Assembly: GCF_003574675.1 (NCBI RefSeq)
Contig: NZ_QOAZ01000004.1
Span: 1 to 64,000 of the forward strand
Length of the DNA: 64,000 nucleotides
Source of the DNA: Azohydromonas sediminis
Lineage (GTDB): Bacteria; Pseudomonadota; Gammaproteobacteria; Burkholderiales; Burkholderiaceae_C
Direction: 5' to 3'
The notes beneath the pieces are model-generated. The model was not told where the DNA came from. It made no database searches and was given only the letters and a program-made list of their open reading frames with translations. This document shows positions 28,207-37,803 of this stretch, one piece after another; position 1 is the first letter of the stretch, and each line of letters opens with the position of its first letter. Both the position numbers and the translations under genes were made by a program.

Positions 28207-29027
28207 GCCGCCTCGGCCTCGAGCTCGGCGTCGAGCGCCGCGCCGCGCGTGCGGCGCTGCGCGTGCAGGCGCTGCGTGATCGCGCTCCAGTCCTCGTCGC
28301 CGTAGATGCGCGTGAGCACGGCCTGGTCGACCTGCGCCGCTGGCCCGTCGTAGACGACCTCGCCGGCACGCAGCCCGACGATGCGTGGCAGGAACTCGGT
28401 GGCGAGCACGACGTCGTGGATGTTGACGATCGCCGCCAGCCCGCGCTCGCGGCACAGGTCGAGGATCAGCCGCATGATCTGGCGCGAGGTCTTCGGGTCC
28501 AGGCTCGCGGTCGGCTCGTCGACGAGCAGCAGCTTCGGGTCCTGCATCAGCGCGCGCGCGATGCCCACGCGCTGGCGCTGCCCGCCCGACAGCGCGTCGG
28601 CGCGCTTGTTCTCCATGCCGGCCAGCCCCACGCGTTCGAGCAGCTCGAACGCCCGTGCGACGTCGGCGGCGGGAAAGCGCCGGAACCAGCTCGCCCAGAA
28701 CCCGGTGTAGCCGAGCCGGCCCGACAGCAGGTTCTCCATCACCGTCAGCCGCTCGACGAGCGCGTACTCCTGGAAGATCATGCCGATGCGCCGGCGCGCG
28801 GCGCGCAGCTTCGCGCCACGCAGCGACGCGAGGTCGACGCCGTCGAGGCGGATCACGCCGCCGCTGGGCTCGACCAGGCGGTTGACGCAGCGGATCAGCG
28901 TCGATTTGCCGGCACCCGACGGGCCGATCAGCCCGAGCACCTCGCCGGCGCCGACGGCGAGCGACACGCCCTTGAGCGCCAGGTCGCCGGTCGGGTAGCG
29001 CTTGGTCAGCCCTTCGATCGCGAGCAC
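28203..29027 (-). CDS. phnC: Phosphonate-type ABC transporter ATP-binding protein
   Basis: A 274-residue ABC ATPase. Walker [11 protein letters not shown]-loop [10 protein letters not shown], signature LSGGQRQR, Walker B LLLVDEP and the switch His in NIHD are all present. The [23 protein letters not shown] block is typical of PhnC. The start is a GTG at 29027, ten bases after the phnD stop; the ribosome site GAGG overlaps that stop. It energises import through the two PhnE permeases. Confidence 0.92.
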   Translation of the reverse strand: MLAIEGLTKRYPTGDLALKGVSLAVGAGEVLGLIGPSGAGKSTLIRCVNRLVEPSGGVIRLDGVDLASLRGAKLRAARRRIGMIFQEYALVERLTVMENLLSGRLGYTGFWASWFRRFPAADVARAFELLERVGLAGMENKRADALSGGQRQRVGIARALMQDPKLLLVDEPTASLDPKTSRQIMRLILDLCRERGLAAIVNIHDVVLATEFLPRIVGLRAGEVVYDGPAAQVDQAVLTRIYGDEDWSAITQRLHAQRRTRGAALDAELEAEAA

Positions 29028-29037
29028 GCTGCGGGCC

Positions 29038-29985
29038 TCACTTGCAGGCGTAGCTCACGCCCATCGCCTTGTCGATGTCGCGCACGACCTGCCAGTACTG
29101 CTTGTAGGTGATCGGCATGAACTTTTCCTGCGGCGGCTCGGACTTGTTGAACTCCTTGGCCAGTTCCGAGCCCTCCCAGTCGAACGAGAAGAACGCTTCC
29201 TTGACCTTGGCCGCGAGCTCGGGCTTGAGGTTGTAGACGTGGCCGTAGCCCGTGGTCGGGAAGGTCTGCGACTTGTAGATCACCCTGGTCTGCTCGGGCT
29301 TGACCGCGCCGCGCGCTTCCATCCGCACCTTCACCGAGTTGGCGATCGCACCGGCCGGGTAGTCCTTGTTCGCGACACCGAGGATGGTGTTGTCGTGCTT
29401 GCCGCTGAACACCGGCGTGTAGTCCTTGCCGGCTTCCATCTTGTACTGGTCGCGCAACAGTGCGGCCGGCGCCTTGTAGCCCGAGTTGGAGGTCTCGGCG
29501 CTGAACGCGAGTTTCTTGCCGCGGATGTCCTCGATCTTCTCGATGCCGCTGCCCGGGTACGTGATGATCTCCATCTCGTAGCCGAAGCGCCCGTCCTTGC
29601 TCGCCATCATCGCGAACGGGACGAAGCCGGCGCAGGCGACGGCCAGAGGGTTCGAGCCGGTGTTGAACCCGGCCACGTGCAGGCGGCCGGCGCGCATCGC
29701 CTCGATCTGCGCCGCGTTGCTCTGCACCGGGAAGAACTGCACCCGCTTGCCGGTGACCTTGGCCAGGTGCTGCACGAAGCCGTCCCACACCTTGGCGTAG
29801 ACGGCCGGGTCCTCGACCGGCGTGTACGAGAACACGAGCACCGGCGGGTCGACGAACTCGGCCGGGTTGGTTGGCGGGTCGGCGACGAGGTCGCCGTCGG
29901 CGTCCTTGTAGCGGGGGTCCATCGCGAAGGCGAGCGCCGGCAGCAGGGCCGCGAAGGCGACGGTGACGAAGAGACGACGTTTCAT
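29038..29985 (-). CDS. phnD: Phosphate/phosphite/phosphonate ABC transporter binding protein
   Basis: A 315-residue periplasmic binding protein with a Sec signal ([17 protein letters not shown]). The PhnD-like fold is recognised from [40 protein letters not shown] and [13 protein letters not shown]. Just after the signal is DADGD, resembling a calcium-binding loop; I do not know whether it is functional. Start MKRRL at 29985 has GGAG upstream. It is the first gene of the operon and has a Pho box 46-67 bases before its start, so phosphate starvation control is likely. Whether the ligand is phosphonate, phosphite or a phosphate ester is not readable. Confidence 0.88.
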   Translation of the reverse strand: MKRRLFVTVAFAALLPALAFAMDPRYKDADGDLVADPPTNPAEFVDPPVLVFSYTPVEDPAVYAKVWDGFVQHLAKVTGKRVQFFPVQSNAAQIEAMRAGRLHVAGFNTGSNPLAVACAGFVPFAMMASKDGRFGYEMEIITYPGSGIEKIEDIRGKKLAFSAETSNSGYKAPAALLRDQYKMEAGKDYTPVFSGKHDNTILGVANKDYPAGAIANSVKVRMEARGAVKPEQTRVIYKSQTFPTTGYGHVYNLKPELAAKVKEAFFSFDWEGSELAKEFNKSEPPQEKFMPITYKQYWQVVRDIDKAMGVSYACK

Positions 29986-30030
29986 CGAGGGCTCCATCGG
30001 ATCGAGACAAAGCTGGCAGTGTTCTCGGCG

Positions 30031-30052
30031 CCTCATGACAGTTTCATGAACC
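30031..30052 (-). promoter_or_regulatory. Pho box of the phnDCEE operon
   Basis: On the reverse strand GGTTCATGAAA is followed directly by CTGTCATGAGG, two 11-base repeats. The second matches the PhoB half-site CTGTCAT exactly and the first shares TCAT plus the A-rich spacer. The site ends 46 bases before the phnD ATG, a normal distance for a PhoB-activated promoter. Confidence 0.65.
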
Positions 30053-30069
30053 CCTCGCCGGGCCGGGCT

Positions 30070-32766
30070 TTATCGCCGGCGTCGCCGAACGAGCTTGCGT
30101 GCCTCCTCGACCCACAGCACCAGGCTCGCGGCGGCGACCATCGGCACCAGGTCGGCCGGGGGGATCGGCACGGTGTGGAACAGCGCGTTCATCGGCGCCG
30201 TGTAGACGACGGCCCACTGCAGCGCCACGCTCAGCAGCAGCCCGCCGGCGAGCCAGCGGTTGCGCAGCAGCGCACCACCGAGCGAGGTCTGCGTGGCCGA
30301 CTGGCAGTTGACGACGTTGAACCACTGACACATCGCGAGCACGGTGAAGGTCTCGGTGCGCACGACGTCGACGGGCGCGCCGGTCGCGAGCCGCCACGCG
30401 AACCAGCCGAAGGTCGCCGCCACGGCGGCGCTGGCCATCAGCACGATGCGCGCGAGCATCTCGCGGTCGACGAGGCGGTCGTCGCGCGGCACCGGCGGGC
30501 GCTGCATCTCGCGCCCGTGCAGCGGCTCCATCACGAGGTTCACCGTCAGCGTCGCCTCGGTGACGATGTTGATCCACAGGATCTGCACCGCCTGCAGCGG
30601 CAGCGGCAGCCCGGCGAACAGCGCCAGCAGCAGCACGACGACTTCGTCGACCGAGGTCGCGAACAGGTACAGGATGACCTTCTTCAGGTTCGCGTAGACG
30701 AGGCGGCCCTGTTCGACGGCGCCGACGATGGTCGCAAAGTTGTCGTCGGTGACGACGACCTTGGCCGCACTCTTCGCAACCTCGGTGCCGGTGATGCCCA
30801 TCGCGACGCCGACGTCGGCGCGCGCGAGCGCCGGCGCGTCGTTGACGCCGTCGCCGGTCATCGCGACGACGTCGCCGCGCGCCTGCAGCGCCTCGACGAT
30901 GCGCAGCTTCTGCGCCGGCACCACGCGCGCGAACACGGCCACGCGGTCGAGCGCCGCGGCGAGCTCGGCATCGCCCATGCGCTCGAGCTCGACGCCGTCG
31001 AGCGCGACGTCGCCGTCGCGCGCGATGTCCAGCTCGCGCGCGATCGCCAGGCCGGTGAGCTTGTGGTCGCCGGTGATCATCACCGGCCGGATGCCGGCGC
31101 TGCGGCACGCGGCCACCGCGGCGCGGGCTTCCTCGCGCGGCGGGTCGATCTCGCCGACCAGCCCGAGCAGGTGCGCGCGCCCGGCCAGCGCGCCGAAGCC
31201 GCCGTCGGCGTCGAGCGCGTCGTCGTCGACGCGCGCCACCGCGAGCACGCGCAGCGCGCGCGCGGCCATCGCCTCGGCGGCCGCGCGCGCCGCGTCGCGC
31301 TGTGCGGCGTCGGCGACGAGGCGCAGCACGGCTTCAGGGCTGCCCTTGACGAACACGGTGCGCGGCGCGCCGGGCAGCCGGTGGCGCGTGGCCATCAGCT
31401 GCGCCGCCGGGTCGAACGGCAGCTCGGCCTCGCGCGCAGCGCTGGTGCGCAGCGCGTCGAGGTCGATGCCGGCCTTGGCCGCGGCGACGAGCAGCGCGCC
31501 CTCAGTCGGGTCGCCGATCACGCTCCAGCCGGCGCGGCCCTCGCCCGGCGGTACGAGCCGTGCGTCGTTGTTCAGCGCGACGGCGCGCAGCAGCGCAGCG
31601 AGCGCCGGGTCGCGCGCATCGCACGCGCGGCCGTCGGCCGCGGTGAACGCGCCTTCGGGCCGGTAGCCGCTGCCGCTGACGGCGATGTCGCGCCCGTCGG
31701 GCAGCCACAGCGCGGTGACCGTCATCTCGTTGCGCGTCAGCGTGCCGGTCTTGTCGGCGCAGATCACCGTCGTCGAGCCCAGCGTCTCGACGGCGGCGAG
31801 CCGGCGGATGATCGCGCCGCGTGCGGCCATGCGCTGCATGCCCACCGCCAGCGCGATCGTCATCGCCACCGGCAGCCCCTCGGGCACCACCGACACCATC
31901 TGGCTGATCGCCACCATCAGCAGCTCGGCCAGCGGCACGCCGCGCACGACGCCCAGCGCGACGACGACGACGAACAGCACCAGCGCCGCGGCGACGAGCG
32001 TGCGCCCGAAGCGCTCGATGCGTCGCTCCAGCGGCGTCGGCGGCTCGACGGCGCGCTGTGTCAGCTCGGCGATGCGGCCGACCTCGGTCGCGCTGCCGGT
32101 GGCCACGACGACGGCAAGCGCGCGCCCGGCGGTGACGTGCGTGCCGGCGTAGACCATGTCGCAGCGGTCGGCCAGCGCGGTGGCCGCCGGCAGCGCGTCG
32201 GCGAGCTTGGCCACCGGTGCCGACTCGCCGGTCAGCGCGGCTTCGGCCACCTGCAGCTGCTGGGCATCGAGCAGCCGCGCGTCGGCGCCGACGGCATCGC
32301 CGGCGGCCAGCAGCAGCACGTCGCCGGGCACCAGCTCGCGCGCCGGCAGCACGCGCTCGGCGCCGCCGCGACGCACGCGCGCCTGCAGCTCGGCCAGCCG
32401 CCGCAGCGCGGCCATCGAGTGTTCGGCGCGGCCTTCCTGCAGTGCGCCGATCAGCGCGTTGGCGATGACGACGACGAGGATCACGCCGGCGTCGCCGAGG
32501 TGGCCGAGCACCGTGGCCAGCGCGGCCGCGACGAACAGCAGGTAGATCAGCGGGCTCTTGAACTGGCGCGCGAACAGCGCGAGCGCCGAGCGCCGCGGCG
32601 GCTCGGGCAGCGCGTTCGGCCCGTGCGCCTGCAGCCGGCGCGCGGCCTCGTCGTCGGCGAGCCCACGCTCGGGGTCGGTGCCCAGGCGCGCGGCCACGTC
32701 GGCCGCGTCGAGCGCGTGCCAGGGCGAGCCGGGCGTCGGCGTCGGTGTCGCAGGCGGGGGCGTCAT
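30070..32766 (-). CDS. P2-like cation-transporting P-type ATPase
   Basis: An 898-residue ATPase with the N-terminal cation-ATPase domain, TGESAPV, VVPEGLP in M4, ADKTGTLTRNEM, KGSPEAVL, TGDGVNDAPAL and a six-helix C-terminal bundle. In M6 the motif is NIVTE, so the Asp of Ca2+ pumps is replaced by Glu; with the different M4 context this argues for a substrate differing from the ATPases at 16655 and 22632. The start at 32766 is divergent from the UspA gene at 32825, leaving only 58 bases for both promoters. The stop lies 18 bases before the phnD Pho box. Confidence 0.87.
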   Translation of the reverse strand: MTPPPATPTPTPGSPWHALDAADVAARLGTDPERGLADDEAARRLQAHGPNALPEPPRRSALALFARQFKSPLIYLLFVAAALATVLGHLGDAGVILVVVIANALIGALQEGRAEHSMAALRRLAELQARVRRGGAERVLPARELVPGDVLLLAAGDAVGADARLLDAQQLQVAEAALTGESAPVAKLADALPAATALADRCDMVYAGTHVTAGRALAVVVATGSATEVGRIAELTQRAVEPPTPLERRIERFGRTLVAAALVLFVVVVALGVVRGVPLAELLMVAISQMVSVVPEGLPVAMTIALAVGMQRMAARGAIIRRLAAVETLGSTTVICADKTGTLTRNEMTVTALWLPDGRDIAVSGSGYRPEGAFTAADGRACDARDPALAALLRAVALNNDARLVPPGEGRAGWSVIGDPTEGALLVAAAKAGIDLDALRTSAAREAELPFDPAAQLMATRHRLPGAPRTVFVKGSPEAVLRLVADAAQRDAARAAAEAMAARALRVLAVARVDDDALDADGGFGALAGRAHLLGLVGEIDPPREEARAAVAACRSAGIRPVMITGDHKLTGLAIARELDIARDGDVALDGVELERMGDAELAAALDRVAVFARVVPAQKLRIVEALQARGDVVAMTGDGVNDAPALARADVGVAMGITGTEVAKSAAKVVVTDDNFATIVGAVEQGRLVYANLKKVILYLFATSVDEVVVLLLALFAGLPLPLQAVQILWINIVTEATLTVNLVMEPLHGREMQRPPVPRDDRLVDREMLARIVLMASAAVAATFGWFAWRLATGAPVDVVRTETFTVLAMCQWFNVVNCQSATQTSLGGALLRNRWLAGGLLLSVALQWAVVYTAPMNALFHTVPIPPADLVPMVAAASLVLWVEEARKLVRRRRR

Positions 32767-32824
32767 CGGGCCGTGGGGCCGTCAGCGACTAACATGGGCC
32801 GACGCAGCCTTGCAGGAGACGACG

Positions 32825-33727
32825 ATGAGCGACATCCGCCGCATTCTGGTCCATGTCAATGACAGCCCCCGCTCGCGCGAGGTGCTGCTGCTGGCCGCGC
32901 GGCTGGCCGCCGAGCACGGTGCCGAGTTGTCGGCGCTGTATGCCGTCGAGCCGCCGCCGCCGGGGGCCTACCTGACGCCCGAGGCGTCGACGATCGCGGC
33001 GCAGATGACGCTCGAGGCCGAGCAGGCGCGCCGCGACGCCGCCACCGCGCTCGTCGAGGCCGCTGCGCGCGACGCCGGCGTCGCGCTGCCGCTGTCGATC
33101 GCGCGCGGCGACCCGCTCGTGGCGTTGCTGCACGAGGCGCACACCGCCGACCTCGTCGTGCTCGGCCAGCACGACCCGAAGACCCCCGACGGCTGCGGTG
33201 CAGCGATGCACGGGCGGCTGATGATGGGCGCGGGCTGCCCGCTGCTGTTCGTGCCCTACGTCGAATGGGGCACGGGGCTGGCCGGCGGGCACGCGAGCTG
33301 CGGCCAGCGCGTGCTCGTCGCGTGGTCCGACAAGCGCGAGAGTGCGCAGGCGCTGCGCGACGCGCTGCCGCTGCTCAAGCGTGCGCAGCGCGTCGAGGTG
33401 GTGAGCTTCACGCACGCCGCGGCCGGCGACGAGATGGGGCCGCCCGAGTCGCTCGACGCCGTCGTCGCGCACCTGAAGCGCCACGGCGTCGAGGCCAGCG
33501 GCCACGTCTTCGTCACGCGCGAGCCGACGGTGGCCGAGCGCATGCGCCGCCCGTGGACGCCCGACGCGCCGGTGGCCGAGGCGCTGCTGTCGCACGCGGC
33601 CGATGTCGACGCCGACCTGATCGTGATGGGCGGCTACGGCCACAGCCGGGCGTGGGAACTGCTGCTCGGCGGCGTCACGCGCACGCTGTTGCAGTCGATG
33701 ACGGTGCCGGTGCTGATGTCGCACTGA
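32825..33727 (+). CDS. Tandem universal stress protein (UspA-like)
   Basis: A 300-residue protein with two Usp domains. The first opens RRILVHVNDSPRSREVL and has DLVVLGQH; its ATP-binding glycine motif is degenerate. The second opens RVLVAWSDKRESAQALR and ends IVMGGYGHSRAWELLLGGVTRTLL, the G-x2-G-x9-G-S/T ATP-binding signature. The start at 32825 follows GGAGACGACG. Usp proteins bind ATP and help survival in stasis, energy limitation or low oxygen. It is divergent from the ATPase at 30070-32766, an association seen elsewhere in low-oxygen regulons (from memory). Confidence 0.88.
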   Translation: MSDIRRILVHVNDSPRSREVLLLAARLAAEHGAELSALYAVEPPPPGAYLTPEASTIAAQMTLEAEQARRDAATALVEAAARDAGVALPLSIARGDPLVALLHEAHTADLVVLGQHDPKTPDGCGAAMHGRLMMGAGCPLLFVPYVEWGTGLAGGHASCGQRVLVAWSDKRESAQALRDALPLLKRAQRVEVVSFTHAAAGDEMGPPESLDAVVAHLKRHGVEASGHVFVTREPTVAERMRRPWTPDAPVAEALLSHAADVDADLIVMGGYGHSRAWELLLGGVTRTLLQSMTVPVLMSH

Positions 33728-33744
33728 CGGCGCGGCAACGGCGT

Positions 33745-33779
33745 CCCCGCGGCTGTCGTTTCGCCTTGGCGCCGCGGGG
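33745..33779. terminator. 9-bp hairpin after the Usp gene
   Basis: CCCCGCGGC (33745-33753) pairs with GCCGCGGGG (33771-33779) across 17 bases, about 20 bases beyond the Usp stop. No U-tract follows, so termination is only possible, not certain. Confidence 0.35.
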
Positions 33780-33888
33780 TCGCCAAGACCTTGCGGGGCG
33801 GCCGGCGTCGCGTGGCTGCTATGCTGCGGCGCAGCAATCATCGGTTTCGCGGTCCGGCGCGCGGTGCTGGCGGCGGGGCGACTCGGCC

Positions 33889-34969
33889 ATGGGCAGCACC
33901 GCCAAGACGATCGATCTCGCACTGCAGGGTGGCGGCGCGCACGGCGCGCTGACCTGGGGTGTGCTCGACCGATTGCTCGAGGAGCCCGACCTGCACATCG
34001 ACGGCGTCAGCGGCACCAGCGCCGGCGCGATGAATGCCGTCGTGCTCGCCGACGGCCTCGAGGCGGGCGGGCCCGAGGCGGCGCGCGCCGCGCTCGCGCG
34101 CTTCTGGAAGGCGGTCAGCGATGCTGCGCTCGCGAGCCCGATCCAGCGCAGCCTGTGGGACCGCCTCAGCGGCCACTGGAGCCTCGCGAACTCGCCCGGC
34201 TACGTCCTGATGGACCACCTGACGCGCGTGTTCTCGCCGTACGAGCTCAACCCGCTGAACCTGAACCCGCTGCGTGACCTCGTCGCCGCCACTGTCGACT
34301 TCGATCGCGTCAACCGCTGCACCGCGGTGCAGCTGTTCGTCACCGCGACCAACGTGCGCACCGGCCGGCCACGCATCTTCCGCCGCGGCGAGATCACCGT
34401 CGACGCCGTGATGGCGTCGGCGTGCCTGCCGCTGATGTTCCGGGCCGTCGAGATCGGCGGCGAGGCGTACTGGGACGGCGGCTTCACCGGCAACCCGGCG
34501 CTGTTCCCGCTCGTCGACGAGTGCGCCGCGCGCGACCTCGTGCTGGTGCAGATCAACCCCTTCTACCGGCCCGAGCTGCCGCGCAGCGCGCGCCAGATCA
34601 TCGACCGCCTCAACGAGATCACGTTCAATGCCGCGCTGCTGAAGGAATTGCGCGCGATCGAGCTGCTGCGCGACCGCATCGAGGCCGAGGGCATCGAGGA
34701 CGAGCGCTGGCGCGACATGCGGCTGCACCGCATCCACGGCGACGAGGATCTCGTCGCGCTCGAGCCGTCGAGCAAGCTCAACGCCGAGTGGGCGTACCTG
34801 TGCCACCTGCGTGACCTCGGCCGCGCACGCACCGACCACTGGCTGCGCCCGCCACAAGGCCGACCTTGGCGTGCGCTCGACCTTCGACCTCGGCTGGCTG
34901 CTCGAGGACAGCGTCAAGCCCGCCGGCGCGATCGCGACGCGCCGCTGCGGCAAGGAGGGCGGCGCGTGA
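33889..34969 (+). CDS. Patatin-like phospholipase, frameshifted near its C-terminus
   Basis: A patatin-family lipid hydrolase with DUF3734. The oxyanion loop is LQGGGAHGA, the nucleophile elbow GTSAG, and the second dyad motif DGG in WDGGFTGNP, so catalysis should be intact. Up to about 34848 it reads in the frame of the ATG at 33889. After that the homologous C-terminus (HKADLGVRSTFDL, then WLLEDSVKPAGA) is found in the +1 frame, ending at the TGA 34967-34969. One extra C in the CCC run 34848-34850 explains this. As given, the first frame instead runs on into the GntP permease. Mutation and sequencing error cannot be told apart here. Confidence 0.8.
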
Positions 34970-36426
34970 TCGGCCTGGCCGGCGTGCTGCTCGCGCTCGG
35001 CGCGCTGATCTGGCTCGCGTACCGCGGCGTCAGCGTGCTGCTGCTCGGTCCGCTGATGGCGCTGGTGGCGGTCGCGTTCGCCGCCGACACGCCGCTGATG
35101 GCCAGCTACACGCAGGTCTTCATGCCCGCGGCCGGTGCCTTCGTCGTGCAGTTCTTCCCGCTGTTCCTGCTCGGCGCGGTGTTCGGCAAGCTGATGGACG
35201 ACAGCGGCGCCGCCGAGGCGATCGCGCAGGGCATCGTGCGCCGCCTCGGCGGGCAGCGCGCGATCCTCGCCGTCGTGCTCGCGTGCGCGGTGCTCACCTA
35301 CGGCGGCGTGTCGCTGTTCGTCGTCGCGTTCGCGGTCTACCCGATCGCGGTCGCGCTGTTCCGCCAGGCCGACATCCCCAAGCGGCTGATCCCGGCGACG
35401 ATCGCGCTCGGCGCCTTCACGTTCACGATGACGGCGCTGCCCGGCACGCCGGCGATCCAGAACGCGATCCCGATGCCGTTCTTCGGCACGACGCCGTTCG
35501 CGGCGCCCGGGCTCGGCCTCGTCGCCGCCGCGGTGATGTTCGGCCTCGGCCAGGCCTGGCTCGCGCGCCAGGCCGCGCGCGCGAAGGCCGCCGGCGAGGG
35601 CTACGGCGCGCACGACGACCGCCCGCCCGCGTTCGACAGGGACCAGCGCGAGCGCAGCGCCGGCGCCGGCTTCGACGCCGCGCTGATCGCGCCCGAGGCG
35701 CCGCCGCGCGGGCTGCCGCCGTTCGCGCTCGCGCTGGCGCCGATCGTCGTCGTGATCGTGCTGAACTACCTGTTCAGCGCGCACGTCATCCCGGCGCTCG
35801 ACACCTCGTTCCTCGCCGAACCGCACTTCGGCGCGACGACGATCGACAGCGTGCGCGGCGTGTGGGCGATCATCGGCTCGCTGACGGTGGCCGGCGGGCT
35901 GCTCGTCGCGCTGTGCTGGCGCCGCTTCGCCGACCTCAAGCGCACGCTCGACGACGGCGCCAACGCGTCGGTGATGCCGATCTTCAACACCGCGAGTCTC
36001 GTCGGCTTCGGCGCCGTGATCGCGGCGCTGCCGGCGTTCGAGCTGCTCGTGGGCTTCGTCGAGGGCCTGGGCGGCGGCAACCCGCTCGTGTCGCTCGCGC
36101 TGTCGGTCAACCTGCTCGCCGGCATCACCGGCTCGGCCTCGGGCGGCATGAGCATCGCGCTGCAGGCGCTCGGCGCGCAGTACGCGCAGTACGTCGAGGC
36201 GGCGCAGGCCGCCGGCATCGCGCCCGAGGTGCTGCACCGCGTGACGACGGTGGCCACCGGCGGCCTCGACAGCCTGCCGCACAACGGCGCCGTCGTGACG
36301 CTGCTGGGCATCTGCGGGCTCACGCACCGCCAGGCGTACAAGGACATCTTCATGGTCGCGGTCGCGTTCCCGATCGCGGCGCTCGTCCTCGTCGTGACGC
36401 TGGCGACACTGTTCGGCGCGTTCTAG
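34966..36426 (+). CDS. GntP family permease
   Basis: A 486-residue transporter with about 12 membrane helices. Blocks such as FFPLFLLGAVFGKLMDDSGAAEAIA, LTYGGVSLFVVAFAVYPIA and ITGSASGGMSIAL match the gluconate/H+ symporter (GntP) family; members also carry 3-hydroxybutyrate, citrate-Mg or other short acids. The start is taken as GTG at 34966, overlapping the restored patatin stop (GTGA). In the sequence as given there is no stop between the patatin frame and this gene, so a fused 845-residue product is formally encoded. A role in exporting or importing an acid linked to lipid or polyhydroxybutyrate turnover is inference. Confidence 0.85.
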   Translation: MIGLAGVLLALGALIWLAYRGVSVLLLGPLMALVAVAFAADTPLMASYTQVFMPAAGAFVVQFFPLFLLGAVFGKLMDDSGAAEAIAQGIVRRLGGQRAILAVVLACAVLTYGGVSLFVVAFAVYPIAVALFRQADIPKRLIPATIALGAFTFTMTALPGTPAIQNAIPMPFFGTTPFAAPGLGLVAAAVMFGLGQAWLARQAARAKAAGEGYGAHDDRPPAFDRDQRERSAGAGFDAALIAPEAPPRGLPPFALALAPIVVVIVLNYLFSAHVIPALDTSFLAEPHFGATTIDSVRGVWAIIGSLTVAGGLLVALCWRRFADLKRTLDDGANASVMPIFNTASLVGFGAVIAALPAFELLVGFVEGLGGGNPLVSLALSVNLLAGITGSASGGMSIALQALGAQYAQYVEAAQAAGIAPEVLHRVTTVATGGLDSLPHNGAVVTLLGICGLTHRQAYKDIFMVAVAFPIAALVLVVTLATLFGAF

Positions 36427-36483
36427 CGTCGTCTGCGCCTGCGCGGCGCGCTGCCGCTACGATGCGGCGCAGGACACCGGGCC

Positions 36484-37803
36484 ATGAAGCGCATCGTGAT
36501 CTGCGGCGCCGCCGGGCGCGACTTTCACGTCTTCCACACCGTCTACCGCGACGACCCGGGCTCGCACGTCGTCGCGTTCACTGCGACGCAGATCCCGGGC
36601 ATCGACGCGCGCCGCTACCCGGCCGCGCTCGCCGGCGCGCGCTACCCCGACGGCATCGCGATCGTGCCCGAGACCGAGCTCGACGCGCTGGTGCGCCGCG
36701 AGGCGGTCGACGTCGTCGTCTTCGCCTACAGCGACGTCGAGCATGCCCACGTGATGCACCTCGCGTCGCGCGCACTGGCCGCCGGGGCCGACTTCGTGCT
36801 GGCCGGTCCGCGCGCGACGATGCTGCATGCGACGAAGCCGGTCGTCGCGGTGTCGGCGGTGCGCACCGGCTGCGGCAAGTCGCAGACGGCACGCCACCTC
36901 GCCGCGGCGCTGAAGGCCAGCGGCCGGCGCGTGGCCGTCGTGCGCCACCCGATGCCGTACGGCCACCTGGTGCGCCAGCGCGTGCAGGCCTTCCACGCGC
37001 TGGCCGACCTCGACGCCGCGCAGTGCACGCTCGAGGAGCGCGAGGAGTATGAGCCGCACCTGCAGGCCGGCCACGCGGTGTATGCCGGCGTCGACTACGC
37101 GCGCGTGCTCGAAGCGGCCGAGCGCGACGTCGACGTGATCGTCTGGGACGGCGGCAACAACGACTTCCCGTTCTTCGCGCCGACGGTGCACGTCGTCGTC
37201 TGCGACGCGCTGCGCCCCGACCAGCTCGCGACGCACCACCCCGGCGAGGCCGTGCTGCGCATGGCCGACGTCGTCGTCGTCAACAAGGTCGATGCGGCGC
37301 CGCCGGCCAATGTTGAGCGGCTCGAGCGCGCGCTCGCGCAGCTCGTGCCCGGCGTGCCGGTGGTGCGCGCCGCGTCGCCGGTGCGCGTCGACGACGCGCG
37401 CGCGCTCACCGGCCGGCGCGTGCTCGTCGTCGAAGACGGGCCGACGATCACGCACGGCGGCATGCCGCACGGCGCCGGGCTCGCGGCGCTGCGTGCGATC
37501 GACGGCGCGCAGATCGTCGACCCGCGCGCGAGTGCGGCGCCTTCGATCGCCGCCGCGTATGCGCAGTACCCGCACATCGGGCCGGTGCTGCCGGCGCTCG
37601 GCTACGGCGCGGCGCAGCTCGACGACCTGCGTGCGACCGTCAACGCGAGCGCGGCCGACGTCGTGCTCGCCGCCACGCCGATCGACCTCGCACGGCTCGG
37701 CGGTTTCGCGAAGCCCATCGTGCGCGCGCGCTACGCATACGCCGACGCCGGCACGCCGACGCTGGCCGAGCTCGTGCGCCAGCGGCTCGACGCCTGTGGC
37801 TGA
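36484..37803 (+). CDS. Cyclic 2,3-diphosphoglycerate synthetase-like GTPase
   Basis: A 439-residue protein. It opens RIVICGAAGRDFHVFHTVYRDD, a Rossmann-like domain, then has a P-loop VSAVRTGCGKSQTARHL at about residue 125, VDVIVWDGGNNDFPFF and VVVNKVDAA (NKxD-like base specificity). This matches the cyclic 2,3-diphosphoglycerate synthetase family, known from thermophilic methanogens. The bacterial homologues have no proven function, and cDPG production here should not be assumed. Its stop overlaps the GTG of the carbamate kinase gene by eight bases, so the two are coupled. Confidence 0.8.
   Translation: MKRIVICGAAGRDFHVFHTVYRDDPGSHVVAFTATQIPGIDARRYPAALAGARYPDGIAIVPETELDALVRREAVDVVVFAYSDVEHAHVMHLASRALAAGADFVLAGPRATMLHATKPVVAVSAVRTGCGKSQTARHLAAALKASGRRVAVVRHPMPYGHLVRQRVQAFHALADLDAAQCTLEEREEYEPHLQAGHAVYAGVDYARVLEAAERDVDVIVWDGGNNDFPFFAPTVHVVVCDALRPDQLATHHPGEAVLRMADVVVVNKVDAAPPANVERLERALAQLVPGVPVVRAASPVRVDDARALTGRRVLVVEDGPTITHGGMPHGAGLAALRAIDGAQIVDPRASAAPSIAAAYAQYPHIGPVLPALGYGAAQLDDLRATVNASAADVVLAATPIDLARLGGFAKPIVRARYAYADAGTPTLAELVRQRLDACG

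Noticed and set aside
29002-32862. 1286-codon open frame on the + strand
   Set aside because: It is antisense to phnD and the P-type ATPase at 30070-32766. The translation is His/Arg/Gly-rich low complexity with no domain, as expected for reverse frames at this G+C content.
33838-36327. 829-codon open frame on the - strand
   Set aside because: Antisense to patatin and GntP; no recognisable domain.
33889-36426. Genuine patatin-permease fusion protein
   Set aside because: The patatin C-terminus is found intact in the +1 frame with a stop overlapping the permease start, so a frameshift explains the fusion better.
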